This document shows positions 9,598 through 16,479 of a stretch of DNA of 16,479 nt, piece by piece. How positions within the stretch are numbered: the first letter of the stretch is position 1; every line of letters starts with the position of its first letter. Under the pieces are notes generated by a model that had not been told where the DNA came from, did not search any database, and worked only from the letters and a program-made list of their open reading frames with translations. The DNA comes from Planctomycetaceae bacterium (GTDB lineage: Bacteria > Planctomycetota > Planctomycetia > Pirellulales > Pirellulaceae). A program made the position numbers and the translations under genes. The stretch is from positions 33,322 through 49,800 of the forward strand of contig PADE01000101.1 of assembly GCA_002702965.1 (NCBI GenBank), read 5' to 3'.

Positions 9598-11181
9598 TCA
9601 ACGGCGTACCGAGCGCAGTAACACCGTGGCCCCAAACACCTCTTCGAACAGCGAACCGTGCTGACTCATCGCCAATTGCTCGATCGAAAGATCATCGATA
9701 TTCGGTACCGTAATGACCATGCTCCCCGCTTCCCACGAAATTTCGAATGCATCGATCCGCTGTTGCCGCGCTTCGTCCAACGCGATCGCCACTCTCAAGA
9801 TGGCCGCCAACTGAGAAACCGCGACGCGTTCATCCAACGACAACGTACTGTACGCCTCGTGCGCCGACTGCGGCGACGCGCGGCGATGGTAACGCGCAAC
9901 CAGGGCGACCAGTAGCAACTGCCTGGCGCCCAGTCCAAAGACCTCGCTATTGCGAATCAGGTACATGCTGTGTTTGTGCAAGCTACGGCTACTGACGTAG
10001 GCGCCGATTTCATGCAACACCGCGGCGACGTGCAAAATCAGATCAAATGGTCGCGCCAACCGGTGCGTATCTGTCAATCCATGAAAAAGCTGATCGCACA
10101 GATGGGCCACATGTTGCGCGTGAGGTTCGTCGAATGCGTAATTTCGGCCCAACGCGACCGCCGAGCGAATCACCTGGTTGCGAAACTCATCGTTCCAGGA
10201 TTCACCGGCGGCCATTTCCTGGAGCAATCCATCTCGTAGATTCGCGTTGTTCACCAGCACCTCCTCGAGGCCCAGTGATCTCGCCAATTCCAGGTAGGTT
10301 AGCAATGCCGGTCCGACGGTCTCCGCGTCGGGGAAGCTCAACTGATAACGCTGGACTAATTCGTCCTCGGTCATTTCCAAGATCATCTGTGTGAATTGTT
10401 CCAACCACGCTAGTGGCAGGCGAGGCATCTTGTCCGCCGGCCAATCGGGGTGCAGCTGTTGCGCCGCGAAGCGGATGTCGCCCCCGATCCCGATCATCAC
10501 GTTTCGCCCTTCCCGGGGGACCTGACTGACCACCCTCTGTACCGTCTGCAGAATCCGGGTCTCCATGATCTCGCGGACTTTGGCGGCAGGCGTTCGTTGC
10601 GACTGCAGGCTCTTGCGAATTCGCTGCGAACCTAGTCGATAGGTGTGCGAAAAGTGCACGTTCCCGTTCTTGACCAGCAGGACTTCGGTCGCGCCGCCAC
10701 CGACCTCGGTGACGATCGTGTTCACCGTCGACAGTTCCGGCTCGGCCCAGAAAAAACGTTGAATGCCCAGGTACGTAATCCGAGACACTTCGGCCTCGTC
10801 GATGGCTTCAATTTGCAGCCCCGTGGCGAGATAGACTCGGTCGAGGAATGCTAAACGGTTGTTCGCTTCGCGAACCGCGCTGGTCGCAACCACGCGAATA
10901 TTCTTGTCCTCGACAATCTGATACTCTGCCAGCTTGCTGCGATACCGCTTGAGGGCCCGCACACATTCCTCGATCGTCGTCTTGCGAATTCGTCCGCGCG
11001 TAAACGTGTCCTTGCCCAGGTTGACCGATTGCGAGAGCGTTTCCAGAATTCGCACTCCCTGGTGCTGGTCGATCTCAGCGATCGCCATCCGCAAAGAGGT
11101 CGAACCGACATCGATCACACCGACCGATCTGGGAGCACTTGCTTCTGGCGGCGCGGGTTGATTCGGGGCGACGGATGTCAT
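9598..11181 (-). CDS. ppx: Ppx/GppA family exopolyphosphatase-like protein with altered active site
   Basis: This 527-residue protein has the length and order of exopolyphosphatases: an actin-like phosphate-binding start GVIDVGSTSLRMAIAEI (21-37), VATSAVREANN (98-108), a second glycine loop TEVGGGATEV (158-167), LRDGLLQEM (315-323), then an HD-like helical domain with LHEIGAYVS and HKHSMYLI. Family members hydrolyse terminal phosphates from polyphosphate, or (GppA) pppGpp. By alignment with E. coli Ppx, catalytic Glu121 falls on Val132 (preceding Glu131 is kept), Asp143 falls on Glu159, and Glu150 is kept as Glu166. Activity may therefore be changed. The ATG at 11181 has the Shine-Dalgarno GGAAGAA 7 bases upstream; a longer frame to 11268 would overlap the ROK gene. 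It lies 25 bases after the ROK stop and 159 before ppk, so a shared transcript is likely. Confidence 0.9.
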   Translation of the reverse strand: MTSVAPNQPAPPEASAPRSVGVIDVGSTSLRMAIAEIDQHQGVRILETLSQSVNLGKDTFTRGRIRKTTIEECVRALKRYRSKLAEYQIVEDKNIRVVATSAVREANNRLAFLDRVYLATGLQIEAIDEAEVSRITYLGIQRFFWAEPELSTVNTIVTEVGGGATEVLLVKNGNVHFSHTYRLGSQRIRKSLQSQRTPAAKVREIMETRILQTVQRVVSQVPREGRNVMIGIGGDIRFAAQQLHPDWPADKMPRLPLAWLEQFTQMILEMTEDELVQRYQLSFPDAETVGPALLTYLELARSLGLEEVLVNNANLRDGLLQEMAAGESWNDEFRNQVIRSAVALGRNYAFDEPHAQHVAHLCDQLFHGLTDTHRLARPFDLILHVAAVLHEIGAYVSSRSLHKHSMYLIRNSEVFGLGARQLLLVALVARYHRRASPQSAHEAYSTLSLDERVAVSQLAAILRVAIALDEARQQRIDAFEISWEAGSMVITVPNIDDLSIEQLAMSQHGSLFEEVFGATVLLRSVRR

Positions 11182-11188
11182 GGTAAGA

Positions 11189-11195
11189 TTCTTCC
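11189..11195 (-). promoter_or_regulatory. ribosome binding site that sets the ppx start
   Basis: On the minus strand GGAAGAA lies 7 bases before the ATG at 11181, within the 25-base gap after the ROK stop codon. It supports this ATG over the upstream in-frame start at 11268. Confidence 0.6.
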
Positions 11196-11206
11196 GAAGT
11201 GCAAGA

Positions 11207-12193
11207 TCACGGCGAGGATGACTCGCAAAGCTGCTGTGCCCAGCTAGCCGCGCCAAGGACGGAGGCATCGTCCCCCAGTTCGGCCACTACAGTACGAAAC
11301 GAATCGGAAAAATGCGGTAACACCGTTTCGACTGCTGCGCGGTGAACGGTCTCGACAAAAATCTCGGGCATGGCTTCCACCAACCCACCCCCCAAGACGA
11401 TACAATCCGCGGCAAACAAGTTGACGCAGTTCGCCACCGCGATGCCAATTTTTTCAGCTGCCGCTCTGACGATGCCTTCTACCACGTGGTCTCCAGCCGC
11501 AATCGCAGCCGCCAATACCCCACTCCGCAATTCCCTCAGGTCGGGCTCGACCATTTCAAGCAAATGGGGAGCCTCGCCGCGGATGACGGCTTTGGCAACT
11601 TCTGCCGAAATTGCCAGGCGACTCGCCTCGGTTTCCAGGCAACCACGTTTTCCGCAACCGCAGAGATGGCCGGCGTCGCGCACCCGAACGTGGCCAATCT
11701 CCATGCAACTGGAGTGTTTGCCGTGAACAATCTGGCCGCGGTAAACGCAGCCACCACCGATCCCGGTTCCCGGAAACACCCCCAACACGGTTTGTGCACC
11801 GCGGGCAGCACCGAACTTGTTCTCACCAAAAACTCCGGCGTCGACGTCATTGAGCACCGCGACAGGACAGTCAAACTCACGCTCCAGCTCGGCCTGAATC
11901 GGTACGTTTTCCCACCCTATGTTCACCGCGTCCAACAGGATCCCGCGTTCCATATCGACCGGGCTCGGACAACCGATGCCGATCCCCGCCAGGTTCTGAG
12001 GCGTCTTCTCCGCTGCTTCCAGCGCCTGAAGAATGGTCTTGATGATGCGGGCAAGCCCCGCTTCCTGACCAGCGGAGCCATCGGTTTTTCGACGACGACT
12101 ACTGAGTTTTGCTAACGCGTCGTCGAACACGCAAGCCAGCATCTTGGTACCACCGAGATCAAAGCCAACCCAGTACTTGTCTTGATCGGTCAT
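11207..12193 (-). CDS. ROK family sugar kinase (glucokinase-like)
   Basis: From the ATG at 12193, which has AAGGA 4 bases upstream, the protein has 328 residues, normal for ROK sugar kinases. The N-terminal phosphate-binding loop is FDLGGTK (11-17). N115 and D116 in LNDVDAG give the catalytic base. PGTGIGGG (141-148) is the second glycine loop. The zinc site is H168 of MEIGH plus C178, C180 and C185 of CGCGKRGC; E165 and E187 are placed to bind a sugar. No N-terminal DNA-binding domain is present, so this is a kinase rather than a ROK repressor. It likely phosphorylates glucose or a related hexose with ATP. Some ROK glucokinases use polyphosphate, and the position directly ahead of ppx and ppk raises that possibility. 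The longer in-frame start at 12271 has no family support. Confidence 0.92.
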   Translation of the reverse strand: MTDQDKYWVGFDLGGTKMLACVFDDALAKLSSRRRKTDGSAGQEAGLARIIKTILQALEAAEKTPQNLAGIGIGCPSPVDMERGILLDAVNIGWENVPIQAELEREFDCPVAVLNDVDAGVFGENKFGAARGAQTVLGVFPGTGIGGGCVYRGQIVHGKHSSCMEIGHVRVRDAGHLCGCGKRGCLETEASRLAISAEVAKAVIRGEAPHLLEMVEPDLRELRSGVLAAAIAAGDHVVEGIVRAAAEKIGIAVANCVNLFAADCIVLGGGLVEAMPEIFVETVHRAAVETVLPHFSDSFRTVVAELGDDASVLGAASWAQQLCESSSP

Positions 12194-12316
12194 GCGATCC
12201 TTGCTTGTTTGATCGGACTGGACCAGAGACCCCGCGCCTACGTACTCCCAAGCCCACTCTGTCTCCGTCAACCACCTCGCCGGCGAATCGTTCCGTAACG
12301 CTACCTGGCCAACGAC
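12194..12316. other. gap between the Nramp-like and ROK genes
   Basis: These 123 bases hold no gene. On the minus strand a TTGACG resembling a -35 element is present, but no good -10 element follows at normal spacing. The AAGGA ribosome site (12198-12202) for the ROK kinase lies at the downstream end. An internal promoter can be neither shown nor excluded. Confidence 0.3.
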
Positions 12317-14296
12317 TCAGTTACCCAGCAAACTGCTCAGATACAGGAAGGCTGGCATCACCTTTTGATACGCTGCCCAGAGGCCCGTGGCCAACATTAC
12401 GACTGCCGAAGTCCACAAAAAGCCATCCCAGACCCGCCCAGGCTGAACTCGAGCGTCGCAGCGCTGATAGCGGAAATAGAGCGCAGCTCCCGCCAGCATC
12501 GGCAACATGATCGACTGCATGATCCCACTGATCAAAACGGCCTCTTTGGGATTGGCTCCGGGAAGCCAATAGAAGGTGACGCAGGCGATCGGCAGCAAGA
12601 CGCACAACAGACGGACGCGCCAGGTGTGGGCAGCCTCCCCTTTGGTAACCAGCCCCAACACCCGCAACACGTCCGAAAAGACGCGAGCCAAGCTGGCGTT
12701 GGCGACAAAAAACGTCGAATAGAGGACTGCAAACGCACCGAATAGAAACATCAGCTGGGCGACTTCACCAAATACAGGAGCGTACATGACCGACAGGTAG
12801 CGGATCATCTCCGAACCCCCTGGATTCAGATTGGTGCGATTCAGTACCGCCGCTCCAAGCAGATAAAAAGCGATCGTCGCAAACGTGTAAACCACCATCG
12901 AGCACCAGGCATCCCAGCGCATCACGCGCATCCAACCGAGGGCCCGGTCGGCCCACTCAGGCGAATCGTCGCGGGGCCCGGTAAAGCGGGCGTATCCCTT
13001 TTCCAGACACCAGTAGGGGTAGATGATCAACTCACTCGCACCCACTCCGATAATGCCAAATGCGCCCAATGCCGTCTCGATCGGATTCAACCCTGAACCG
13101 GGTGGAGCAGACGGCAAACGGAAGCGGATTCCATCCACAATGTCGGCGAGACTGACGCCCCACGAGGGGCTCGACTGCAACATCAGTAGATTCACCACGG
13201 TGATCAAGGTAAACGCACCGACCATGGCGGTCGAAAACGACTGGATGAAACCGTACCGACCAACCACCAGGATTACCACCGTGATCGCGGTAATGATCGT
13301 TGCCCACCATTTGTCATCGGCTGGCGCCTGTGGTTTTTTTGCGTTGCGCATCTCCAGGTACACGTCGACCAGGGCGGCGGAACCCACATCCGCCCCGAGT
13401 TGTCGAACACCACCATCGAGTTTGGCGATTTCCTCCCGCTGCTGATCCCGGGCCGCCGCAGCGGTCGTATTCTGAGGATCGGCAGCCAGCTCATCTACCG
13501 CCTGTTTGAGAGCGACATTCGCCATCGCGAGCGGGCGCAAACCGGCCACAAACTCCTCCCGCTGGGGACTGTCGTCTTGGAGGGTTTTGAAACTTGCCAG
13601 AGCGCGGGCGACGGACTGCAGTTCGTTCTGGATGCGCTGGCGAGCGTCGCCGTCAGTAAGTCCCTCAGCCTCTAATTCTTTGATTTCCTGAAGCGCCGGT
13701 AAGCGATCGACCTCGAGCTGAAAAATCTCCTTGCGGAGATCGTCTCTATCCTGTTCGCTTTGGCCGTCAGCTTCCGCATCAGCGCGACGCTCCATCATGG
13801 CCAGTTCCGCGTGCTTGACGTGCAACTGCGTCTCCAGTTCCACATAGCCGTTGTAGCTGCCAGCGTAGTGACTGATCGGCGCGCTGATCGACAGCGCCTG
13901 GCCGACCCCACCGACGATGCCCCCCAGCTGCATCAAACTGAACAAGAACATCACGAACCAGTACCAGACGATCCAGTTGCCATGGCCACGGACGCGTGGA
14001 CCCGGCACCTGGGATAAGCCATCCATCGTGGTCCCGCCGCCGGTCACCGAAAAACGGCCAAACTCGACCTGCACAAAAACCTTGATCACGCAGCCGATCA
14101 AGATCAGCCACAGCAGCACAAATCCCGCTTCTGCTCCCACCGCCGTGGTGGCGATTAACTCGCCGGAACCAACGATCGAACCGGCAATGATCAATCCCGG
14201 CCCCAATCGACGGAGAATTCCTGGGATCGTGACGGGGGGAGCCTCCACACCCTCACCTGACGGAGGGGCCTGCGACGTGGACGTCGATTCGCTCAT
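12317..14296 (-). CDS. Nramp-like transporter with a large helical insertion
   Basis: The 659-residue protein follows the Nramp (SLC11) pattern of 11 membrane helices, at about 30-52, 56-77, 106-137, 330-346, 353-373, 404-426, 466-487, 508-532, 559-578, 584-607 and 626-643. Nramp proteins carry Mn2+, Fe2+ or other divalent metals, typically in about 400-450 residues. Two features are abnormal. First, residues 143-329, between TM3 and TM4, form a charged, Glu/Gln/Ala/Leu-rich helical insertion that looks like a coiled coil; it would be periplasmic if the N-terminus is inside. Second, the TM1 metal motif DPGN is GSGE (43-46), and TM6 has GASELI (419-424) in place of MPH. The substrate may therefore differ. 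The ATG at 14296 lacks a clear Shine-Dalgarno. The gene lies upstream of the ROK-ppx-ppk set on the same strand. Confidence 0.85.
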   Translation of the reverse strand: MSESTSTSQAPPSGEGVEAPPVTIPGILRRLGPGLIIAGSIVGSGELIATTAVGAEAGFVLLWLILIGCVIKVFVQVEFGRFSVTGGGTTMDGLSQVPGPRVRGHGNWIVWYWFVMFLFSLMQLGGIVGGVGQALSISAPISHYAGSYNGYVELETQLHVKHAELAMMERRADAEADGQSEQDRDDLRKEIFQLEVDRLPALQEIKELEAEGLTDGDARQRIQNELQSVARALASFKTLQDDSPQREEFVAGLRPLAMANVALKQAVDELAADPQNTTAAAARDQQREEIAKLDGGVRQLGADVGSAALVDVYLEMRNAKKPQAPADDKWWATIITAITVVILVVGRYGFIQSFSTAMVGAFTLITVVNLLMLQSSPSWGVSLADIVDGIRFRLPSAPPGSGLNPIETALGAFGIIGVGASELIIYPYWCLEKGYARFTGPRDDSPEWADRALGWMRVMRWDAWCSMVVYTFATIAFYLLGAAVLNRTNLNPGGSEMIRYLSVMYAPVFGEVAQLMFLFGAFAVLYSTFFVANASLARVFSDVLRVLGLVTKGEAAHTWRVRLLCVLLPIACVTFYWLPGANPKEAVLISGIMQSIMLPMLAGAALYFRYQRCDARVQPGRVWDGFLWTSAVVMLATGLWAAYQKVMPAFLYLSSLLGN

Positions 14297-14436
14297 TGCT
14301 GATTCCCGATGACAGAATTCGAAAAAGCGGACTGGACCGTCAAGGCCTACCGCGATGGACGAGACTCTAACCGAGGCCCCCCGGAAAAGGAAGTCTGCAC
14401 CCTGGAAAGGCCCCCCGCGCGACCCACTCGCGAGGT
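14297..14436. other. gap upstream of the Nramp-like gene with a possible promoter
   Basis: These 140 bases separate the exonuclease stop from the transporter start, both on the minus strand. TTGACG (14343-14338 on the minus strand, 5 of 6 to the -35 consensus) is followed after 18 bases by AATTCT (14319-14314), a poor -10 match. Two copies of AGGCCCCCCG, at 14374-14383 and 14408-14417, form a 10-bp direct repeat of unknown meaning. No gene is seen. Confidence 0.3.
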
Positions 14437-15054
14437 TCAGCGCGACCGCGGCAATGGCTCATTTCCGAATACCCAGGGGAGCATTCGTACCATGTTTCGT
14501 GCGTCATCGATTCCGCGATGGTGCGTTCCTATGAACGTCAACGCGGTGCGCTTTAGCGCTGCTTCCATATGGCAATGCTCTGAGAGCTGGTGTTGCTCGG
14601 TAAACTGGAACTTGAGGTTCAGGTGCCCTCCGCGAAACGGATAGTCAACACGGTGGAAGAAACAGTCCTGCTCGAACTGTCGGCGGTCGTAGTTCCCCCA
14701 CGAGCAGAACAAGTGTCGTGGATAATTGTCCGCCCAACTGACCAGCTCCGCAAGCGCTTGTGGAAACAGCGGCGCACCTGCCACATCGGATTGCTGGATC
14801 GTTGTGAGTTGTGTGCAAAACTCCGTCAGCTGGGGATTGCGAATAGGCTGCACAAAGGTAGAGAATTGTGCGACCGACTCGAACGTGCGAGCGTCCGCCA
14901 TGACGGCCCCAATTTCAATCGTCTCGGTCTCGTACTTTGGAATCGTAATTTGCGATCTGGGGAGATTATTCAAATCGCAGCACGTCGCTTCCAGGTCGAT
15001 GACCAGATAGTAATCGTGCTGCAAAGTCGGTCTTGGTGGCGGTCGAACACCCAC
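14437..15054 (-). CDS. ERI-1/KapD-like DEDDh 3'-5' exonuclease
   Basis: This is a 205-residue single-domain exonuclease. All five catalytic residues of the DEDDh class are visible: D20 and E22 in VIDLEATC, D123 in WGNYDRRQF, and H179 and D184 in HHRGIDDARN. The middle, EIGAVMAD then FVQPIRNPQLTEFC and FPQAL, follows the eukaryotic ERI-1 and bacterial KapD pattern rather than the DnaQ or RNase T patterns. ERI-1 trims structured RNA such as siRNA, histone mRNA and 5.8S rRNA ends; a role in RNA 3'-end trimming is inferred here. The longest frame starts at 15294, but its first 80 residues overlap the DUF1501 gene and are low-complexity and Arg-rich. A GTG at 15054 with GGAG 8 bases upstream is preferred. 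It starts 23 bases after the DUF1501 stop, so the two are probably co-transcribed. Confidence 0.87.
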   Translation of the reverse strand: MGVRPPPRPTLQHDYYLVIDLEATCCDLNNLPRSQITIPKYETETIEIGAVMADARTFESVAQFSTFVQPIRNPQLTEFCTQLTTIQQSDVAGAPLFPQALAELVSWADNYPRHLFCSWGNYDRRQFEQDCFFHRVDYPFRGGHLNLKFQFTEQHQLSEHCHMEAALKRTALTFIGTHHRGIDDARNMVRMLPWVFGNEPLPRSR

Positions 15055-15062
15055 AAACGTCA

Positions 15063-15066
15063 CTCC
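15063..15066 (-). promoter_or_regulatory. ribosome binding site that sets the exonuclease start
   Basis: On the minus strand GGAG lies 8 bases before the GTG at 15054, within the 23-base gap after the DUF1501 stop. It supports a GTG start shortly ahead of the conserved YYLVIDLEATC. A TTG at residue 11 of the same frame is a weaker alternative. Confidence 0.5.
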
Positions 15067-15077
15067 GCGAAACCGCG

Positions 15078-16479
15078 TCAGAGGATTTTCTCGATCACGC
15101 TGCCGTGTACCAACGTGAGTCGTTCTTTGCGCCCTTGATGGAGGTAACTGAGTTCGTCCTGATCGAGCCCCATTTGATGCAAGATCGTGGTGTGAATATC
15201 TCGGAAATGGTAGGGCTCTTCGACGGCGCGTAAACCGATTGCGTCGGTTGCGCCAACGGCCTGTCCCCCCTGCACGCCGCCCCCAGCCAGCCACATGCTG
15301 AAGCCCACGTTGTGGTGATCTCGCCCCTTGCCGCCCTGCGCCTCGGGAGAACGTCCAAACTCACCACCCCACAACACCAACGTCGTGTCGAGCAGGCCGC
15401 GTCGTTTCAAGTCGGTGAGCAGTCCGGCAACCGGCCGATCGGTTTGGGCGGCCATGCGCAAGTGGTTTTCTTCGATGTCACCGTGCGCATCCCACTGCTG
15501 ATTTCCACCGCCCCCACCAGAAACCACAACCATGAAACGGACACCCCGTTCCACCATTCTGCGAGCCAGTAGGCAGCGGCGCGCATAGTCGTCGGTCGGC
15601 TCTCTGGCTACGCCGTACAAATCGAGCGTATCCTGGGTCTCTCCTGACAGGTCAAACACCTCGGGCGCCTCGGTCTGCATCTTGAACGCAAGTTCAAACG
15701 CGGCGATCCTGGCCGTCAACTCGTCGTCCTCCGGTTCCAGGCTGAGCTGATTCAACTGCCGTATCAACTCGATCGTCTGGCGGCGCTGCGAGAGAGACGT
15801 GCCGGTCGGCATGGTGAGGTTACGAACGGGGGTCTTGCCGGGCCGCAGCATCGTCGGCTGAAATGGCGACGGCAGAAATCCGTTGTCATACATTGGCAGC
15901 CCCGCCGGCAGCGCTCCATCAGGGTCAGGCAAGACCAGATAGGAGGGCAGCGAGTCGCTCTCGTTACCTAGCCCAAACGTGATCCACGACCCCATACTGG
16001 GAAAGCCGGGAACCGTGCGCCCGCTGAACAACTCGTATTGAGCCGCCGAGTGCACAACCTTGTCACCGTAACAGGACCGGAGCACTGCGATGTCGTCCAT
16101 ACATCGCGCTGTATGGGGAAACAAATCGGAAATCGGCACGCCCGATTGCCCTCCCCGGAGAAACTTCCTGCGCACCCCGAGCAGTTTTGCATCGGGCTTG
16201 ATCTGCTGGTACTTGGCGGCGGCAAATTCCTTGGGGCGAGGCTGGCCGGCAAGCTTGTTGAGCAGCGGTTTCGGGTCAAATGTCTCCAGATGGCTGGGCC
16301 CACCCGCCATAAACAAGAAGATCACCGAACGCGCCTGCGCGGGGAAGTGGGGAGGCTTCGAGGCCAGCGGGCCCGGATCTCCGGCGACTGCTGGCCGGTC
16401 GCCCAGTACGTTCGCCAGCGCCATACCACCAAAACCGCAAAACGCATCTTCTAGAAACGCGCGGCGGTCCGAACGCCCC
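15078..16479 (-). CDS. DUF1501 family protein with Tat-type leader, 5' end outside the window
   Basis: The frame stays open from the stop at 15078 to the right edge, giving 466 visible codons. An ATG at 16424 exists, but the 18 codons before it read RSDRRAFLEDAFCGFGG and then continue into MALANVL. That is a Tat-type leader (DRRAFLE followed by a Gly/Ala-rich hydrophobic segment), so the true start lies beyond the window. DUF1501 hallmarks follow: GGPSHLETFDPKP, VPISDLFPHTARCMDDIAVLRS, FPSMGSWITFGLG, WGGEFGRSPEAQ and GRDHHN. It is expected to be exported; the family is related to the alkaline phosphatase/sulfatase fold and its substrates are unknown. It differs clearly from the DUF1501 protein at 5813-7183 and belongs to another subfamily. 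In planctomycetes this type often follows a DUF1549/DUF1553 gene, which would lie outside the window. The ERI-1-like exonuclease begins 23 bases downstream. Confidence 0.93.
   Translation of the reverse strand, partial: GRSDRRAFLEDAFCGFGGMALANVLGDRPAVAGDPGPLASKPPHFPAQARSVIFLFMAGGPSHLETFDPKPLLNKLAGQPRPKEFAAAKYQQIKPDAKLLGVRRKFLRGGQSGVPISDLFPHTARCMDDIAVLRSCYGDKVVHSAAQYELFSGRTVPGFPSMGSWITFGLGNESDSLPSYLVLPDPDGALPAGLPMYDNGFLPSPFQPTMLRPGKTPVRNLTMPTGTSLSQRRQTIELIRQLNQLSLEPEDDELTARIAAFELAFKMQTEAPEVFDLSGETQDTLDLYGVAREPTDDYARRCLLARRMVERGVRFMVVVSGGGGGNQQWDAHGDIEENHLRMAAQTDRPVAGLLTDLKRRGLLDTTLVLWGGEFGRSPEAQGGKGRDHHNVGFSMWLAGGGVQGGQAVGATDAIGLRAVEEPYHFRDIHTTILHQMGLDQDELSYLHQGRKERLTLVHGSVIEKIL

Noticed and set aside
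11342..12115. A 257-codon open frame on the plus strand opposite the ROK kinase
   Set aside because: It is antisense to a well-conserved gene; its composition is typical of a shadow frame and it has no ribosome site.
14374..14417. 10-bp direct repeat AGGCCCCCCG upstream of the transporter
   Set aside because: Two short C-run copies 34 bases apart can arise by chance or slippage, and nothing links them to a promoter or known binding site.
15055..15294. N-terminal extension of the exonuclease by 80 residues
   Set aside because: It overlaps the end of the DUF1501 gene in another frame, is Arg-rich and low complexity, and has no counterpart in ERI-1/KapD proteins. A GTG with a GGAG site at 15054 explains the start better.

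Overview
The window looks like chromosomal DNA of a planctomycete, probably a Pirellula-type lineage. It is GC-rich and carries two DUF1501 secreted proteins with twin-arginine leaders, a neutral-ceramidase-like protein, a long TPR protein and an Nramp-like transporter of unusual build. This assignment rests on gene content read by eye; no database was searched. No rRNA, tRNA, CRISPR array, insertion sequence or phage gene was recognised.

Layout: 1-984 (+) is the C-terminal part of a TPR protein that is open at the left edge. 1036-3774 (-) is aconitase A, convergent with it. 3775-4151 is a 377-base divergent intergenic region with a candidate acnA promoter and a 9-bp inverted repeat. 4152-5609 (+) is a ceramidase-like metal hydrolase without the ceramidase serine, followed by a GC hairpin, a candidate promoter and a Tat-exported DUF1501 protein (5813-7183, +). 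From 7336 to the right edge every gene is on the minus strand. In transcription order they are a second DUF1501 protein (5' end outside the window), an ERI-1/KapD-type DEDDh exonuclease, a 659-residue Nramp-like transporter with a large helical insertion, a ROK-family sugar kinase, a Ppx/GppA-family protein and polyphosphate kinase 1.

How the genes fit together: the ROK kinase, Ppx-like protein and Ppk lie in order on one strand (gaps 25 and 159 bases) and form a polyphosphate module, with the Nramp-like transporter 123 bases upstream. Polyphosphate binds divalent cations and can act as a phosphoryl donor, so a link between metal transport, sugar phosphorylation and polyphosphate is plausible but inferred. 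The most notable observations are: (a) the transporter lacks the canonical Nramp metal-binding motifs, has matching G-x-x-E-L-I motifs in TM1 and TM6, and carries about 185 extra residues between TM3 and TM4; (b) the Ppx-like protein appears to have Val in place of the catalytic Glu; (c) the ceramidase-like protein keeps candidate zinc ligands but has Gly where the nucleophilic Ser should be; (d) a eukaryote-style ERI-1-like exonuclease is coupled to a DUF1501 gene. Several start codons were moved from the longest possible ORF on the basis of ribosome binding sites and family N-termini.
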